Assembly (NCBI GenBank): GCA_964462185.1
Contig: CAYWWV010000004.1
Coordinates: 1 to 64,000, forward strand
Direction: 5' to 3'
Source of the DNA: RBG-16-57-9 sp964462185
GTDB taxonomy: Archaea > Thermoproteota > Bathyarchaeia > TCS64
Length of the DNA: 64,000 bases
The position numbers and the translations under genes were made by a program. Numbering within the stretch: the first letter of the stretch is position 1; every line of letters starts with the position of its first letter. This document shows, in pieces, positions 34,882-43,519 of this stretch. The notes under the pieces are model-generated. The model worked only from the letters and a program-made list of their open reading frames with translations, was not told the DNA's origin and ran no database searches.

Positions 34882-36207
34882 TCACATCGCCCTGAAAGGC
34901 ATCTGGCGCCTCATCCTTCGGCTGCCCTTCATCTGCCTGAGCATTTTCCTCATAAGATTATACTGTTTTATAAGTTCTCTTACTTCTTGGTCCTGCCTGC
35001 CGCTGCCCCGGGCCACTCTCTGTATCCTGCTCCTGTTGAGTAGGCGGGGGTTCTCCCTCTCCTCGGGAGTCATGCTGTTGATGATCACCTTCCAAGCCTC
35101 CAGCCTCTCCTCCGCGTTCTCCACAACCTCCGTGGGAAGCTGATACCCCAGGCCTGGGATCATCCCCAAAACTTTCTGGAGGGGCCCCAAACTCTTCATG
35201 GCCTCAAACTGGTCATACATATCCTGGAGGGTAAACTTCCCGCTGAGCATGGAGGCCACATCCTTCTGGGTGACCGGCTTCTCCGCCTCCCTCACCTTGG
35301 CGATCAACCCCTCAATGTCCCCCATGCCCAGGAGGCGGCCGATGAACCTGCTGGGGACGAAGGGCTCCAAGTCGTCCACCTTCTCCCCCGTACCAATGAA
35401 TACGATGGGTACACTGGTTGCCGCAACCCCGCTGAGGGCCCCCCCACCCCGGGCTGTCCCATCGAGCTTGGAGACGATTATGCTGCCCAGCTGCGTAGCC
35501 TCCTTGAAGGCCTGGGCCTGGGCCATGGCTTGTTGGCCGATGGTCCCATCCAAAACCAGGACCACCTCCTGGGGCCTCACAGCCTGCTCTATTCGCTTCA
35601 TCTCCTCGAACAGCCCAGTCTCCTCCTTGTGCCTGCCACTGGTGTCCAGGACCACCACCTCAAAATCCTTGAAGTGCTCCACGCCCCTCCGGGCAACCCC
35701 AACGGGGTCGGTTGCATCAGGCTCCCCGTAGAAAGGCACCTTTATGGACTCGGCCAACTGCTTCAGCTGTTCGTAGGCCCCTGGCCTGAAGGTGTCGGCG
35801 CAGATGAGAGCCGTCTTGAAGCCCCGCTTCTGGTAGTATCGGGCTAGCTTGGCGCAGTGGGTGGTCTTCCCGCTCCCCTGGATGCCCACCAACATCAAAA
35901 CATTTTGGCGACCAGGAGTCACCTTCAGCTCCGTGGGCTTCTCCCCCAGGAACCTGGTCAACTCGTCATGGATCACCTTAACCACGTGTTCCCGCCGGCT
36001 TATTCCCGGGGGCAGCTTCTCCTCCAAGGCCCTCCGCTCAATGTTCTGGCTGAGCTCCATCACCAGGCCCACGTTAACATCGGCTTGAAGGAGGGCGCGC
36101 TGGAAGTCTCGTACCAGCTCCTTGACTGCCTTCTCGTCTACCACGGGGGAGCGGACCAATCTCTGGATGGCGTTGTAAAGGCTCCCACCCAGCTTTTCGA
36201 GCACCAT
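34882..36207 (-). CDS. srp54: Signal recognition particle protein SRP54
   Basis: A 441-residue GTPase with the N, G and M domains. G1 is GIQGSGKTTHCAK near residue 110, G3 lies in LDTSGRHKEE, and SKLDGTARGG is the G4 region. The M domain is rich in methionine and basic residues (MRKMLRQMKGSRRMRRQMP at the end). It binds 7S RNA and signal sequences for targeting to SecYEG. A TATA-like TTTAATAAA lies at 36240-36248, upstream of ATG 36207. Confidence 0.97.
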   Translation of the reverse strand: MVLEKLGGSLYNAIQRLVRSPVVDEKAVKELVRDFQRALLQADVNVGLVMELSQNIERRALEEKLPPGISRREHVVKVIHDELTRFLGEKPTELKVTPGRQNVLMLVGIQGSGKTTHCAKLARYYQKRGFKTALICADTFRPGAYEQLKQLAESIKVPFYGEPDATDPVGVARRGVEHFKDFEVVVLDTSGRHKEETGLFEEMKRIEQAVRPQEVVLVLDGTIGQQAMAQAQAFKEATQLGSIIVSKLDGTARGGGALSGVAATSVPIVFIGTGEKVDDLEPFVPSRFIGRLLGMGDIEGLIAKVREAEKPVTQKDVASMLSGKFTLQDMYDQFEAMKSLGPLQKVLGMIPGLGYQLPTEVVENAEERLEAWKVIINSMTPEERENPRLLNRSRIQRVARGSGRQDQEVRELIKQYNLMRKMLRQMKGSRRMRRQMPFRAM

Positions 36208-36298
36208 AGCCCTAAGACCCTGGTTTTAGAAGCATGCCGGTTTATTAAAGCTCTGGCAACCAACACAATAAATACTGTATTAACTGAAAATATTGTCA

Positions 36299-36694
36299 AT
36301 GGCTTCCATGGAGGCCTCGTCGAGGAGGTGGCTTAGGCCCTACACTCCAAAGGGTTTATGGGTTTTCAGGGGGCCCCAGACCCACCTAAAAGCTGGGGAC
36401 TTTTTGGGTGTCGGTGACAACTATGGATACGCCAAGCTCCAACTCAGGGCAGCCCCCGGGGGGAGAGGGGTATTTCTCTATATTGAGAACATAGTGGTTA
36501 AAGAGGAGTATAGGGGGCAAGGCCATGGCAGGGCCCTCTACCAAAAAATCGAGGAGTTGGCACGCAGGATAGGGGTGGAATGGCTGGCACTGGACGCCGA
36601 GGAGGGGGTGGAGGGCTTCTGGAGGAAGATGGGCTTCAAACCCTTTGGTCAGCCGAGATACAAAGGCAAGAGGCCTATGTCAAAAAGGGTTTGA
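36299..36694 (+). CDS. GNAT-family N-acetyltransferase
   Basis: This 131-residue protein has the acetyl-CoA loop EEYRGQGHGRALYQKIEELA near residue 75 and the closing strand WRKMGFKPFGQPRY. The substrate is unknown. ATG 36299 lies about 27 bases after a TATA-like ACAATAAATAC (36265-36275). It is divergent from srp54, and its 3' end overlaps the convergent DapA-family gene by 20 bases. Confidence 0.85.
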   Translation: MASMEASSRRWLRPYTPKGLWVFRGPQTHLKAGDFLGVGDNYGYAKLQLRAAPGGRGVFLYIENIVVKEEYRGQGHGRALYQKIEELARRIGVEWLALDAEEGVEGFWRKMGFKPFGQPRYKGKRPMSKRV

Positions 36695-37565
36695 GGGATT
36701 GGAGAAGGGCCTCCACTTTCTCCCTTCCTTCCTCGCCCAGAGGCAGGAGAGGCCTCCTGGGAGGACCTGGATCAAACCCCATTTGATGCAAGGCCTCCTT
36801 GATGGCAGCCACCTGGGGAAGCCCCCTAACCAGGACGCTGTTGACCCTGCTTGCAACCCTCTGCATCTCCGCGGCCTCCGTCCACGAGCCGTCCCTGAAC
36901 GCCGCTATGAGCCTTGAAACCACCCCTGGAACCACGTTGCCGATGGCTACTACGGCCCCCCTCCCACCCAACATAAGCCCAGGTAAAACCATGTCTGCAG
37001 AACCACTCAAACAGCTCACCCGAGACCCGCATAAAGACAAGACCTCCGCCATGTAGCCGGGGCTTCCAGTGCTATCCTTCAGAGCCACAATGTTACTGCA
37101 CTCCTCCGAGACCCTCTGGACCACATTTGGCGTGAAGCTGTAGCCTGTGAACTTGGGGACATTGTATAAGACTATTGGCAGGTCGGTGGAGGAGGCGACG
37201 TCTATGAAGAACTGGGCCACCTCCTCCCCCGAAGGCTTGTAGAACCATGGGCTGGCCACCAGGGCGGCGTCGGCCCCCAAATCCTCAGCAGTCCGAGTGA
37301 GGCCCACGGCCACCTCGGTGCTGGGGGAGCCCGTCCCAGCGGTGACCAGAGCCCTGCCCCCAACTCTCTCAACCACATATCTCAAAACCTCAGACTTCTC
37401 CTCCCCCCGCATCAGGGGACCCTCACCAGTGCTGGCGTTCACCACAACCCCCTCTACACCATGGCTTAACCAGTAGTCCAAGAGCCGGTCAAGGGAAGGC
37501 AAAGACAAACCCCCTCCTACGTCAAAGGGGGTGACGCAGGGGATGTGAAGGCCTTTGAACTCCAT
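36675..37565 (-). CDS. Dihydrodipicolinate synthase / N-acetylneuraminate lyase family aldolase
   Basis: A 296-residue class I aldolase. With the ATG at 37565 the Schiff-base lysine is in IVALKDSTGSPG near residue 163 and the helper tyrosine is in LYNVPKFTGY near residue 134. STGEGPLM is the pyruvate-binding loop (usual form TTGE). This group includes DapA, KDG aldolases and NanA-type lyases, and the substrate cannot be assigned. No other lysine-pathway gene is near. ATG 37565 fits a TATA-like GGTTTATAGT at about 37588-37597; the upstream ATG at 37583 would sit too close to it. Confidence 0.87.
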   Translation of the reverse strand: MEFKGLHIPCVTPFDVGGGLSLPSLDRLLDYWLSHGVEGVVVNASTGEGPLMRGEEKSEVLRYVVERVGGRALVTAGTGSPSTEVAVGLTRTAEDLGADAALVASPWFYKPSGEEVAQFFIDVASSTDLPIVLYNVPKFTGYSFTPNVVQRVSEECSNIVALKDSTGSPGYMAEVLSLCGSRVSCLSGSADMVLPGLMLGGRGAVVAIGNVVPGVVSRLIAAFRDGSWTEAAEMQRVASRVNSVLVRGLPQVAAIKEALHQMGFDPGPPRRPLLPLGEEGREKVEALLQSLKPFLT

Positions 37566-37648
37566 GTGAACTTGGTGAGGCATTCCACTATAAACCAGTT
37601 CCCCCTCTCTGGCAATCTTTAAAACAACGCCGCCAGTCCCTCTTCCCT

Positions 37649-39319
37649 ATGAAGCCCCCCGAAGACTATCCCGGCGGGGTCCCCCTATCCATCAAGTACC
37701 CAGAGATAGCCCTCTACGAGTTCTGGAGGAACTCGGCGAGAAAGTTTCCCCGCAGGCCAGCAGTCTGGTACCTGGGCCGGGAACACACCTATGGAGAGCT
37801 ATGGGACCAATCGCTAAGGCTCGCCCACAGCATGAAGCAGCGGGGGATAGGGAAGGGAAGCAGGGTAGCCCTACTCCTCCCCAACACCCCCCACTTCCCA
37901 GTAGCCTACAACGCCACCCTCCTCTTGGGCGCCACCGCAGTCCTCCTCAACCCCCTTCAAAAACCCGAGGAGCTAGGCCAGCAGTTGAAGGAGACGGGCG
38001 CCGAGATGCTCATCACCCTCGACAGGCTGCTGGGAGCCCTCCCAAGTAACCACCCCCCACTGGTGTTGGGGAAGGCCACCCAGTATGCCGCCCCCCACTT
38101 GAGAGCCTTAGACGCCCTCACCAATCACAGAGAGAAGAAGGGGGAGTCGTTCAATAGTCTTCTCAGGGGGGAGAGATTGAGGGAGCCGGCGATCATAAAT
38201 CCTCGGGAGGATGAAGCGGTGGTGCTATACACCAGTGGAACCACTGGGAGACCCAAGGGCGTGGTTTTAACCCACTACGCACTTGTGGCAAACGCCCTTC
38301 AGTCCTACTACTGGCTTAGGGGGTGGGGGTATAGCCCAAAGCCCCAGCCCAGGGGCTACCCCGTGGTGGTGTGCTCCGTACCCTTCTTCCACAGCTATGG
38401 CCTCGTGGTATTCAACGAGGCAGTTAGCTTCGGATGCCTCATGGCCCTACTCCCCAAACCCGACGCCGAGAAAATCATGGAAACAACCCAGAGGCTTAGG
38501 GCCACCCACCTACCCACCATCCCACTCTTCATAAAGGAGATGCTCAACCACCCCAAACTGCGGGAATACGACCTCACCAGCCTCACCCACTGCTCTACAG
38601 GGGGGAGCCCCATAAGGGCGGAGTATATCCAACGGTTGGAGAAGGTTGTGAAGACCAGGGTGTACCAGGGGTACGGCCTCACGGAGATGGGGCCAACCAT
38701 TTCGGCCACACCCGTGGAAGGCCCCCCTAAATATGGGAGCGTGGGGTTACCCTACCCAGACACCCAGGTGAAGATCGTGGACATAAAAACAAGGGAGTTT
38801 GAGCTGCCCCCTGGGGAGGTCGGTGAGATAGTTGTTAAGGGGCCGCAGATGATGAAGGGTTACCTGGGGGACCCGCAGGCAACCCTAGACACAATTAGAG
38901 GGGGCTGGCTGTACACGGGGGATGTGGGTTTCCTGGATGAGGAGGGCTACCTCTACGTCTTGGGGCGTAAACGGGATAGAATCGTGGCAGGTGGGCACGC
39001 GGTTTGGCCCACCAAGGTGGAGGCAGTCCTAGAGAAACACCCCAAAGTGGAGAGGGCTGTGGCTATAGGAGCCCCTGATCCCTTAAGATGCGCCACAGAC
39101 CTCCAGGCGGTGGTGGTTCCAAGGGAGACCCCACCAGGTGATGCACTGGAGAAGGAATTAATCCAGCACTGCAAAGAAAACCTGGAGGAGTTCGAGGTCC
39201 CCTCAAGGATCATATTCAAAGACGCCTTGCCGCTAAATCAGAGAGGCGAGGTGGACCGCATGAAGGTCTCGCAGGCTGTGGAGGAGGAGGTGTGGAGCCG
39301 CCTCCAAAGGCAACCCTAG
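37649..39319 (+). CDS. AMP-dependent acyl-CoA synthetase (fatty-acid CoA ligase family)
   Basis: The 556-residue ANL-superfamily enzyme activates a carboxylic acid to its acyl-AMP and then the CoA thioester. It has the P-loop-like YTSGTTGRPKGVVLTH near residue 195, YQGYGLTEMGP, the YTGDVGFLDEEGYLYVLGRKRD hinge, and a late QRGEVDRMKV with the catalytic Lys. Substrate is probably a medium- or long-chain or aromatic acid. A TATA-like CTTTAAAAC lies at about 37616-37624. It converges on the histidine kinase gene with a 4-base overlap. Confidence 0.92.
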   Translation: MKPPEDYPGGVPLSIKYPEIALYEFWRNSARKFPRRPAVWYLGREHTYGELWDQSLRLAHSMKQRGIGKGSRVALLLPNTPHFPVAYNATLLLGATAVLLNPLQKPEELGQQLKETGAEMLITLDRLLGALPSNHPPLVLGKATQYAAPHLRALDALTNHREKKGESFNSLLRGERLREPAIINPREDEAVVLYTSGTTGRPKGVVLTHYALVANALQSYYWLRGWGYSPKPQPRGYPVVVCSVPFFHSYGLVVFNEAVSFGCLMALLPKPDAEKIMETTQRLRATHLPTIPLFIKEMLNHPKLREYDLTSLTHCSTGGSPIRAEYIQRLEKVVKTRVYQGYGLTEMGPTISATPVEGPPKYGSVGLPYPDTQVKIVDIKTREFELPPGEVGEIVVKGPQMMKGYLGDPQATLDTIRGGWLYTGDVGFLDEEGYLYVLGRKRDRIVAGGHAVWPTKVEAVLEKHPKVERAVAIGAPDPLRCATDLQAVVVPRETPPGDALEKELIQHCKENLEEFEVPSRIIFKDALPLNQRGEVDRMKVSQAVEEEVWSRLQRQP

Positions 39320-40431
39320 TCCACCTTTGGCAACTCGATGGTGAAAACAGTCCCCTTACCTAGAACACTGTCCACCATGATGCTCCCCCCGTGGCTCTCC
39401 ACGGTTCTCTTGCAGTAGGATAGCCCCAACCCCAGGCCATGGGGCTTGGTGGTGTAAAACTTTCGCTGGAAGAGGGTGGGGAGCACGTCCTCTGGTATTC
39501 CTACGCCGGTGTCACTGATTTGGATGATGTATTTGTTTCCAACCCTCTGTTTGGTGATGGTGATTGTCCCCCCCTTGGGCATGGCCTCGATGGCGTTGAG
39601 CAGAAGGTTGTCGAAGACCCGTCTCATCCTAGGCCCGTCAACCCAGGCCTCGGCCTCCTCGTCCAGCTCCACATTAATAGAAACATTGCTAGGTTTAGGT
39701 ATCTCCTCCACACTCTCCAAGATAATTTTGTTTAGATCGGACTTCCTGAGGCGGGGTTCATCCAACCTGGAGCTGTCCCTCAGCCCCTCAAGCATCTCCA
39801 GGCTCCTGAGGATGGATTTCTCAATAATCTCCAACCCCACGCTAAACTTGTTGGGGTCCCTCTTCATCATATAGACCGCGTTCCGTATGCTTTGGAGAGG
39901 GCTGCGGAGGTCGTGGGCAATCTCCCTGGCCAGGCTCCCAGAGGCTGCAAGCCTCTCTGCCTCGATCAACTCCTGGGTCCGACTGGCCACAATACGTTGA
40001 AGCTCGCTGGCATACTCGGTCATAACCTCCTCCCCGCGCCTGCCTTCGGTTACATCGGTGAAGTAGTAAACCCTCCCAAAGTACTCCCCCTCCTTCAACA
40101 AGGGAAAGATATCCAGCTTCAAAACCCGGCCATCCTTTAACCCAATCTCCACGAAACCCTTGAACTCTTGTTCGCCCTGCGTGGTCTTGTAGAGGGATTG
40201 GAAAACCGTTGGAGCCTCTAACTTGTCCTGGATGTGTTGGACCCACGCCTTGAAGGGCCTGTTTTCCACCTCCTGTGCCGTCAACCCCCAAAGGTCCAAG
40301 AACCGCTGGTTCCAGATAACGATCCTTCCTCCCCCATCCACCACACAAATACCCGAAGGAGAAGACTCTAACTCATGCTCCAGCACTAGACTTCGCAGCT
40401 TTTCTGAACCCTCTTCACTGGAGCCATGCAT
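39316..40431 (-). CDS. PAS-domain sensor histidine kinase
   Basis: A 371-residue soluble kinase with one PAS domain (residues 18-125; SPSGICVVDGGGRIVIWNQ). The HisKA helix carries His173 (AREIAHDLRSPLQ). The HATPase domain has FDNLLLNAIEAMPKGG, the DTGVGIP G1 box and GLGLGLSYCKRTV. No transmembrane segment is seen, so the signal is internal, perhaps redox or a small ligand bound by PAS. No response regulator is adjacent. A receiver-only protein is encoded at 46494-47027. Confidence 0.92.
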   Translation of the reverse strand: MHGSSEEGSEKLRSLVLEHELESSPSGICVVDGGGRIVIWNQRFLDLWGLTAQEVENRPFKAWVQHIQDKLEAPTVFQSLYKTTQGEQEFKGFVEIGLKDGRVLKLDIFPLLKEGEYFGRVYYFTDVTEGRRGEEVMTEYASELQRIVASRTQELIEAERLAASGSLAREIAHDLRSPLQSIRNAVYMMKRDPNKFSVGLEIIEKSILRSLEMLEGLRDSSRLDEPRLRKSDLNKIILESVEEIPKPSNVSINVELDEEAEAWVDGPRMRRVFDNLLLNAIEAMPKGGTITITKQRVGNKYIIQISDTGVGIPEDVLPTLFQRKFYTTKPHGLGLGLSYCKRTVESHGGSIMVDSVLGKGTVFTIELPKVD

Positions 40432-40470
40432 GAACTAGAAACTTGAGATAAAGAATAAAAAAATAGTGTA

Positions 40471-40836
40471 TTACGACTGGTAAACCAGCTCCAGGGAAGC
40501 CCTCTCCGACTCCCCCCATAGAAGCCTCTGCACGAAGACCCCCAGCCGCTCCAGCCTTGCGGGCCTCCGATCCCTGATGGAGCCATAACTAATCAAACCC
40601 AGCTCCCTCAAGATCCTGGCGTTCAACTTAAGGGTGGAGAGGGGGATCCCATTTTCCCTTGAGAGGCGGTGTAGAAGACTCGTCAGGCTCTGGTCGTTGT
40701 TGGCTAATTCCTTCAAGACTAGAAGCTGGTTGTCGTTAAGGGTTCGCAGAACTAGCTTACGGAGTCCATCGACCCCGTCGGCTGATATTGGAGTTGATGC
40801 ACTTCCTTCACAACTCTTTGACTGCCACTCAGACAA
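40471..40836 (-). CDS. Winged-helix regulator, uncharacterised
   Basis: A 121-residue protein with a likely winged-helix segment: NDNQLLVLKELANNDQSLTS, then PLSTLKLNARILRELGLISYG, then the wing RDRRPARLERLG. No ligand domain is seen. It starts at TTG 40836 and lies just upstream of the histidine kinase on the same strand, so they may share a transcript. Targets are unknown. Confidence 0.65.
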   Translation of the reverse strand: MSEWQSKSCEGSASTPISADGVDGLRKLVLRTLNDNQLLVLKELANNDQSLTSLLHRLSRENGIPLSTLKLNARILRELGLISYGSIRDRRPARLERLGVFVQRLLWGESERASLELVYQS

Positions 40837-40918
40837 TATAAATCATGTGGGCAACTAAACCTAGCCATCAGAGGATTAAAACCAATGCTTAAATAAAATA
40901 AGCCAAACGAAGGACGAG

Positions 40919-41443
40919 TTGACAAAACTCGATACCCGCCGCATAACGGGAACCGCGATTATGGCGGCCCTAGTAATTCTATTTGACTACACCTTAAGGT
41001 ATTCGGGGTTAAAGATCATCTTCCCCTGGTACCCCAACCTAAAGTTCGACTTCACAGGCATACCCATAACCCTAAGCCTCCTCCTATACGGATACCCATC
41101 GGCGGCAACCACCTCCCTAGTCGCAGGATTGGGCATCCTCGCCAGAAGCGGAAATATGGTGTCCTCCACCATGAAAACCCTGGCGGAACTCCTCCAAGTC
41201 ACTGGGCTCAGCCTCGGCAAATACGAGAAAAGACCGCTACTAGGAGGAGTTATAGGAATAGCATGCAGGGTTGTAGGAATGACAGCAGTAAACCTACTCA
41301 TCCTACCCAAGGCCTACGGACTCCCCCATCGGGCTGTGATAAGCTTATTACCCCTCATAGCCCTCTTCAACACCCTCCAAGGAATCCTAAACATAGCTAT
41401 CTCCGCATACCTATACACCGCCACCAAGAGAAGACTAGGCTAG
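40919..41443 (+). CDS. ECF-transporter S-component-like membrane protein
   Basis: The 174-residue protein has five or six predicted helices. The FDFTGIPITLSLLLYGYPSA segment resembles the loop of riboflavin-type S components (family pattern FDFSDIP). S components bind vitamins and need ECF A, A' and T subunits, none of which are nearby. Vitamin uptake, perhaps riboflavin, is an inference. TTG 40919 follows a TATA-like CTTAAATAAA near 40887. Confidence 0.6.
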   Translation: MTKLDTRRITGTAIMAALVILFDYTLRYSGLKIIFPWYPNLKFDFTGIPITLSLLLYGYPSAATTSLVAGLGILARSGNMVSSTMKTLAELLQVTGLSLGKYEKRPLLGGVIGIACRVVGMTAVNLLILPKAYGLPHRAVISLLPLIALFNTLQGILNIAISAYLYTATKRRLG

Positions 41444-41496
41444 GCGGTTGTAACTGGTTTTAAAACCATATACGCCACTAAATAAATGGTGTCTGT

Positions 41497-42921
41497 TTGA
41501 AAGAGACAGCCTACCAATGGGTAGACGAAAACGAGAAAGAGATCATCGAGTGGAGCGACACCGTTTGGGGTTTCGCCGAGCTAGGACTACTCGAATACAA
41601 GACCTCAAAGTACCTATCAGAGATACTAGAGAAACACGGTTTCCATGTGGAGAGGGGTGTGGCTGATATGCCCACCGCCTTCGTAGGTAGTTGGAGCAAT
41701 GGAGAGGGGCCAACCCTCGGCATACTGGGGGAGCTGGACGCCTTAGCTGGCTTAAGCCAGAAAGCCGTCCCCTGGAAGGAGCCCATCGAGGAGGGAGCAC
41801 CTGGCCACGGCTGTGGACACAACATATACGGCGCAGGCGCGGTGGCAGCTGGCATAGCCTTGAAGACAGCCATGGAGGAACACAACATAGGGGGAACCAT
41901 CAAAGTCTATGGGTGCCCCGCCGAGGAGACCCTAGTGGGAAAGGTCTGGATGGTGAGACATGGACTCTTCGAAGGAGTAGACGCAGTCCTGGCACACCAC
42001 CCTGGAAGCGCAAACACCGCGGGCACAGGCAGCAGCAACGCCATGAACAGCTTCAAAGTTCACTTCTACGGCCGCACCGCCCACAGCGCAGGGGACCCCG
42101 AGAACGGGATAAGCGCTCTTGACGCCGTGGAGCTCATGAGCAACGGAGTCAACTTCATGAGGGAGCATATCATCGAGAAGGCCCGCGTCCACTACATCCA
42201 CGAGGAGTGCGGAGGACAACCTAACGTGGTGCCTGCCTATGCACGCACGTGGTACTATGTGCGGGCACCTGAGCGCAGCCAGGTGGAGGAGATATACGCC
42301 TGGGTCCTGGACATCATCAAAGGAGCTGACCTCATGGCTCGAACCAAAAGCCGCGTGGAGTTTCTAACAGGATGCTACAATAAAATACCCAACAAGGTGC
42401 TCGCGGACCTAGTGGTGAGCCAGATGCGGGAGATAGGGGCGCCCAAGCACACCGAGGAGGAGCTGGAGTTCGCCGATAAAATGGCGGAGACCATCGACAT
42501 CGAGAAAAAAATGAACAGCCTCCAAAAGTCCAACAGGCCTGACTGGGAGAAGCTGCGAGACGTGCACTTCGACGAGAGAGTCCTCGACGACTATAGGGCG
42601 GGCTTGGTAGGTGCGGGCAGCACTGATGTGAGCGATGTCAGCTGGGTTACACCCACCGTGGAGTTCAACACCACATGCTGCATGCTAGGAACGCCGGGCC
42701 ACAGCTGGCAGTTCGTGGCCCAGAACGGCATGAGCATCGGCCACAAAGGATTAATATTCAGCACCAAGGTCCACGCAGCAACAGCGCTGGAGCTTCTCAC
42801 CAAGCCAGAGCTCCTAAAGGCTGTGAAGGATGAGTGGCTGGAGAGATTGGGCGGAAGAACCTACAAGCCACCCATCCCCCTCGACTTGAAACCCCCACTA
42901 GACCAATTGAAGAAGGACTAA
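41497..42921 (+). CDS. M20-family amidohydrolase (AbgB-like)
   Basis: A 474-residue metallopeptidase-fold enzyme with the di-metal site residues in GHGCGHNIYG, the CPAEE acidic pair, and LAHHPGSANTAG. TAHSAGDPENGISALDAVELM marks the dimerisation insert. Its length and these motifs match the AbgB type, which cleaves p-aminobenzoyl-glutamate, more than carboxypeptidases. The true amide substrate is unknown. TTG 41497 is the likely start; TATA-like strings lie at 41457-41486. Confidence 0.87.
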   Translation: MKETAYQWVDENEKEIIEWSDTVWGFAELGLLEYKTSKYLSEILEKHGFHVERGVADMPTAFVGSWSNGEGPTLGILGELDALAGLSQKAVPWKEPIEEGAPGHGCGHNIYGAGAVAAGIALKTAMEEHNIGGTIKVYGCPAEETLVGKVWMVRHGLFEGVDAVLAHHPGSANTAGTGSSNAMNSFKVHFYGRTAHSAGDPENGISALDAVELMSNGVNFMREHIIEKARVHYIHEECGGQPNVVPAYARTWYYVRAPERSQVEEIYAWVLDIIKGADLMARTKSRVEFLTGCYNKIPNKVLADLVVSQMREIGAPKHTEEELEFADKMAETIDIEKKMNSLQKSNRPDWEKLRDVHFDERVLDDYRAGLVGAGSTDVSDVSWVTPTVEFNTTCCMLGTPGHSWQFVAQNGMSIGHKGLIFSTKVHAATALELLTKPELLKAVKDEWLERLGGRTYKPPIPLDLKPPLDQLKKD

Positions 42922-42964
42922 CCCCCTCTTTATTTTTAAACCCCTAAAACAAATTGGTATCAGA

Positions 42965-43519
42965 TTGATCGAGCCCTACATCATCGTTCTCTCCTCTGTA
43001 ATCCTAGCTGCCTGCAACTTCGCCCTTTGGATGCTGCTGTTTGATGAGGAGTTCTACCATTTGTTGGAGAGCCATGAGGGCAGGGTGAGGGAGCAGTTGA
43101 GAAGGGAGAACGAGGAATTTGTTGAGAAGATGAAGGGTATTTTGGAGTTGGACCCTGAGGCGGTGGAGGTGGTGGGGTTCGGGGAGAACTGGAAGAAGAG
43201 ACTGGAGAGAATAAACAACTTGAAGAGAGAGGTGGAGGATTTGAGGCGGAGAACAGTTTGGGTCTACTACTGGGGGATTGCGTCCCTCTTCACAGCTTCA
43301 ACGGGGCTTCTCTTGCCCAAAGGATTGGAAATTGGAGGGTTTACCCTGTATCCCACGGCCCTGGGTTGGTGGCTGCTCGTCATCGGGGTTCTAGTGATGG
43401 TGGGACTCTTAGTCCACTACCAGGTTATAGAAAACACCATCCAACCCACCCCCCAAGGCAAACCCATACCAGCAGATCAAGGCCCCCTTGAAAACATGCG
43501 GAAAAGACTACCACTCTAA
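42965..43519 (+). CDS. Uncharacterised membrane protein with coiled coil
   Basis: A 184-residue protein of no family I can name. It has an N-terminal helix (residues 4-26), then about 75 charged residues likely to form a coiled coil (REQLRRENEEFVEKMKG, RINNLKREVEDLRRR). Two hydrophobic helices follow near 100-117 and 130-153, then a proline-rich tail. The start TTG 42965 is about 30 bases after a TATA-like TTTATTTTTAAA. It overlaps the convergent ligase gene by 12 bases. Confidence 0.65.
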   Translation: MIEPYIIVLSSVILAACNFALWMLLFDEEFYHLLESHEGRVREQLRRENEEFVEKMKGILELDPEAVEVVGFGENWKKRLERINNLKREVEDLRRRTVWVYYWGIASLFTASTGLLLPKGLEIGGFTLYPTALGWWLLVIGVLVMVGLLVHYQVIENTIQPTPQGKPIPADQGPLENMRKRLPL

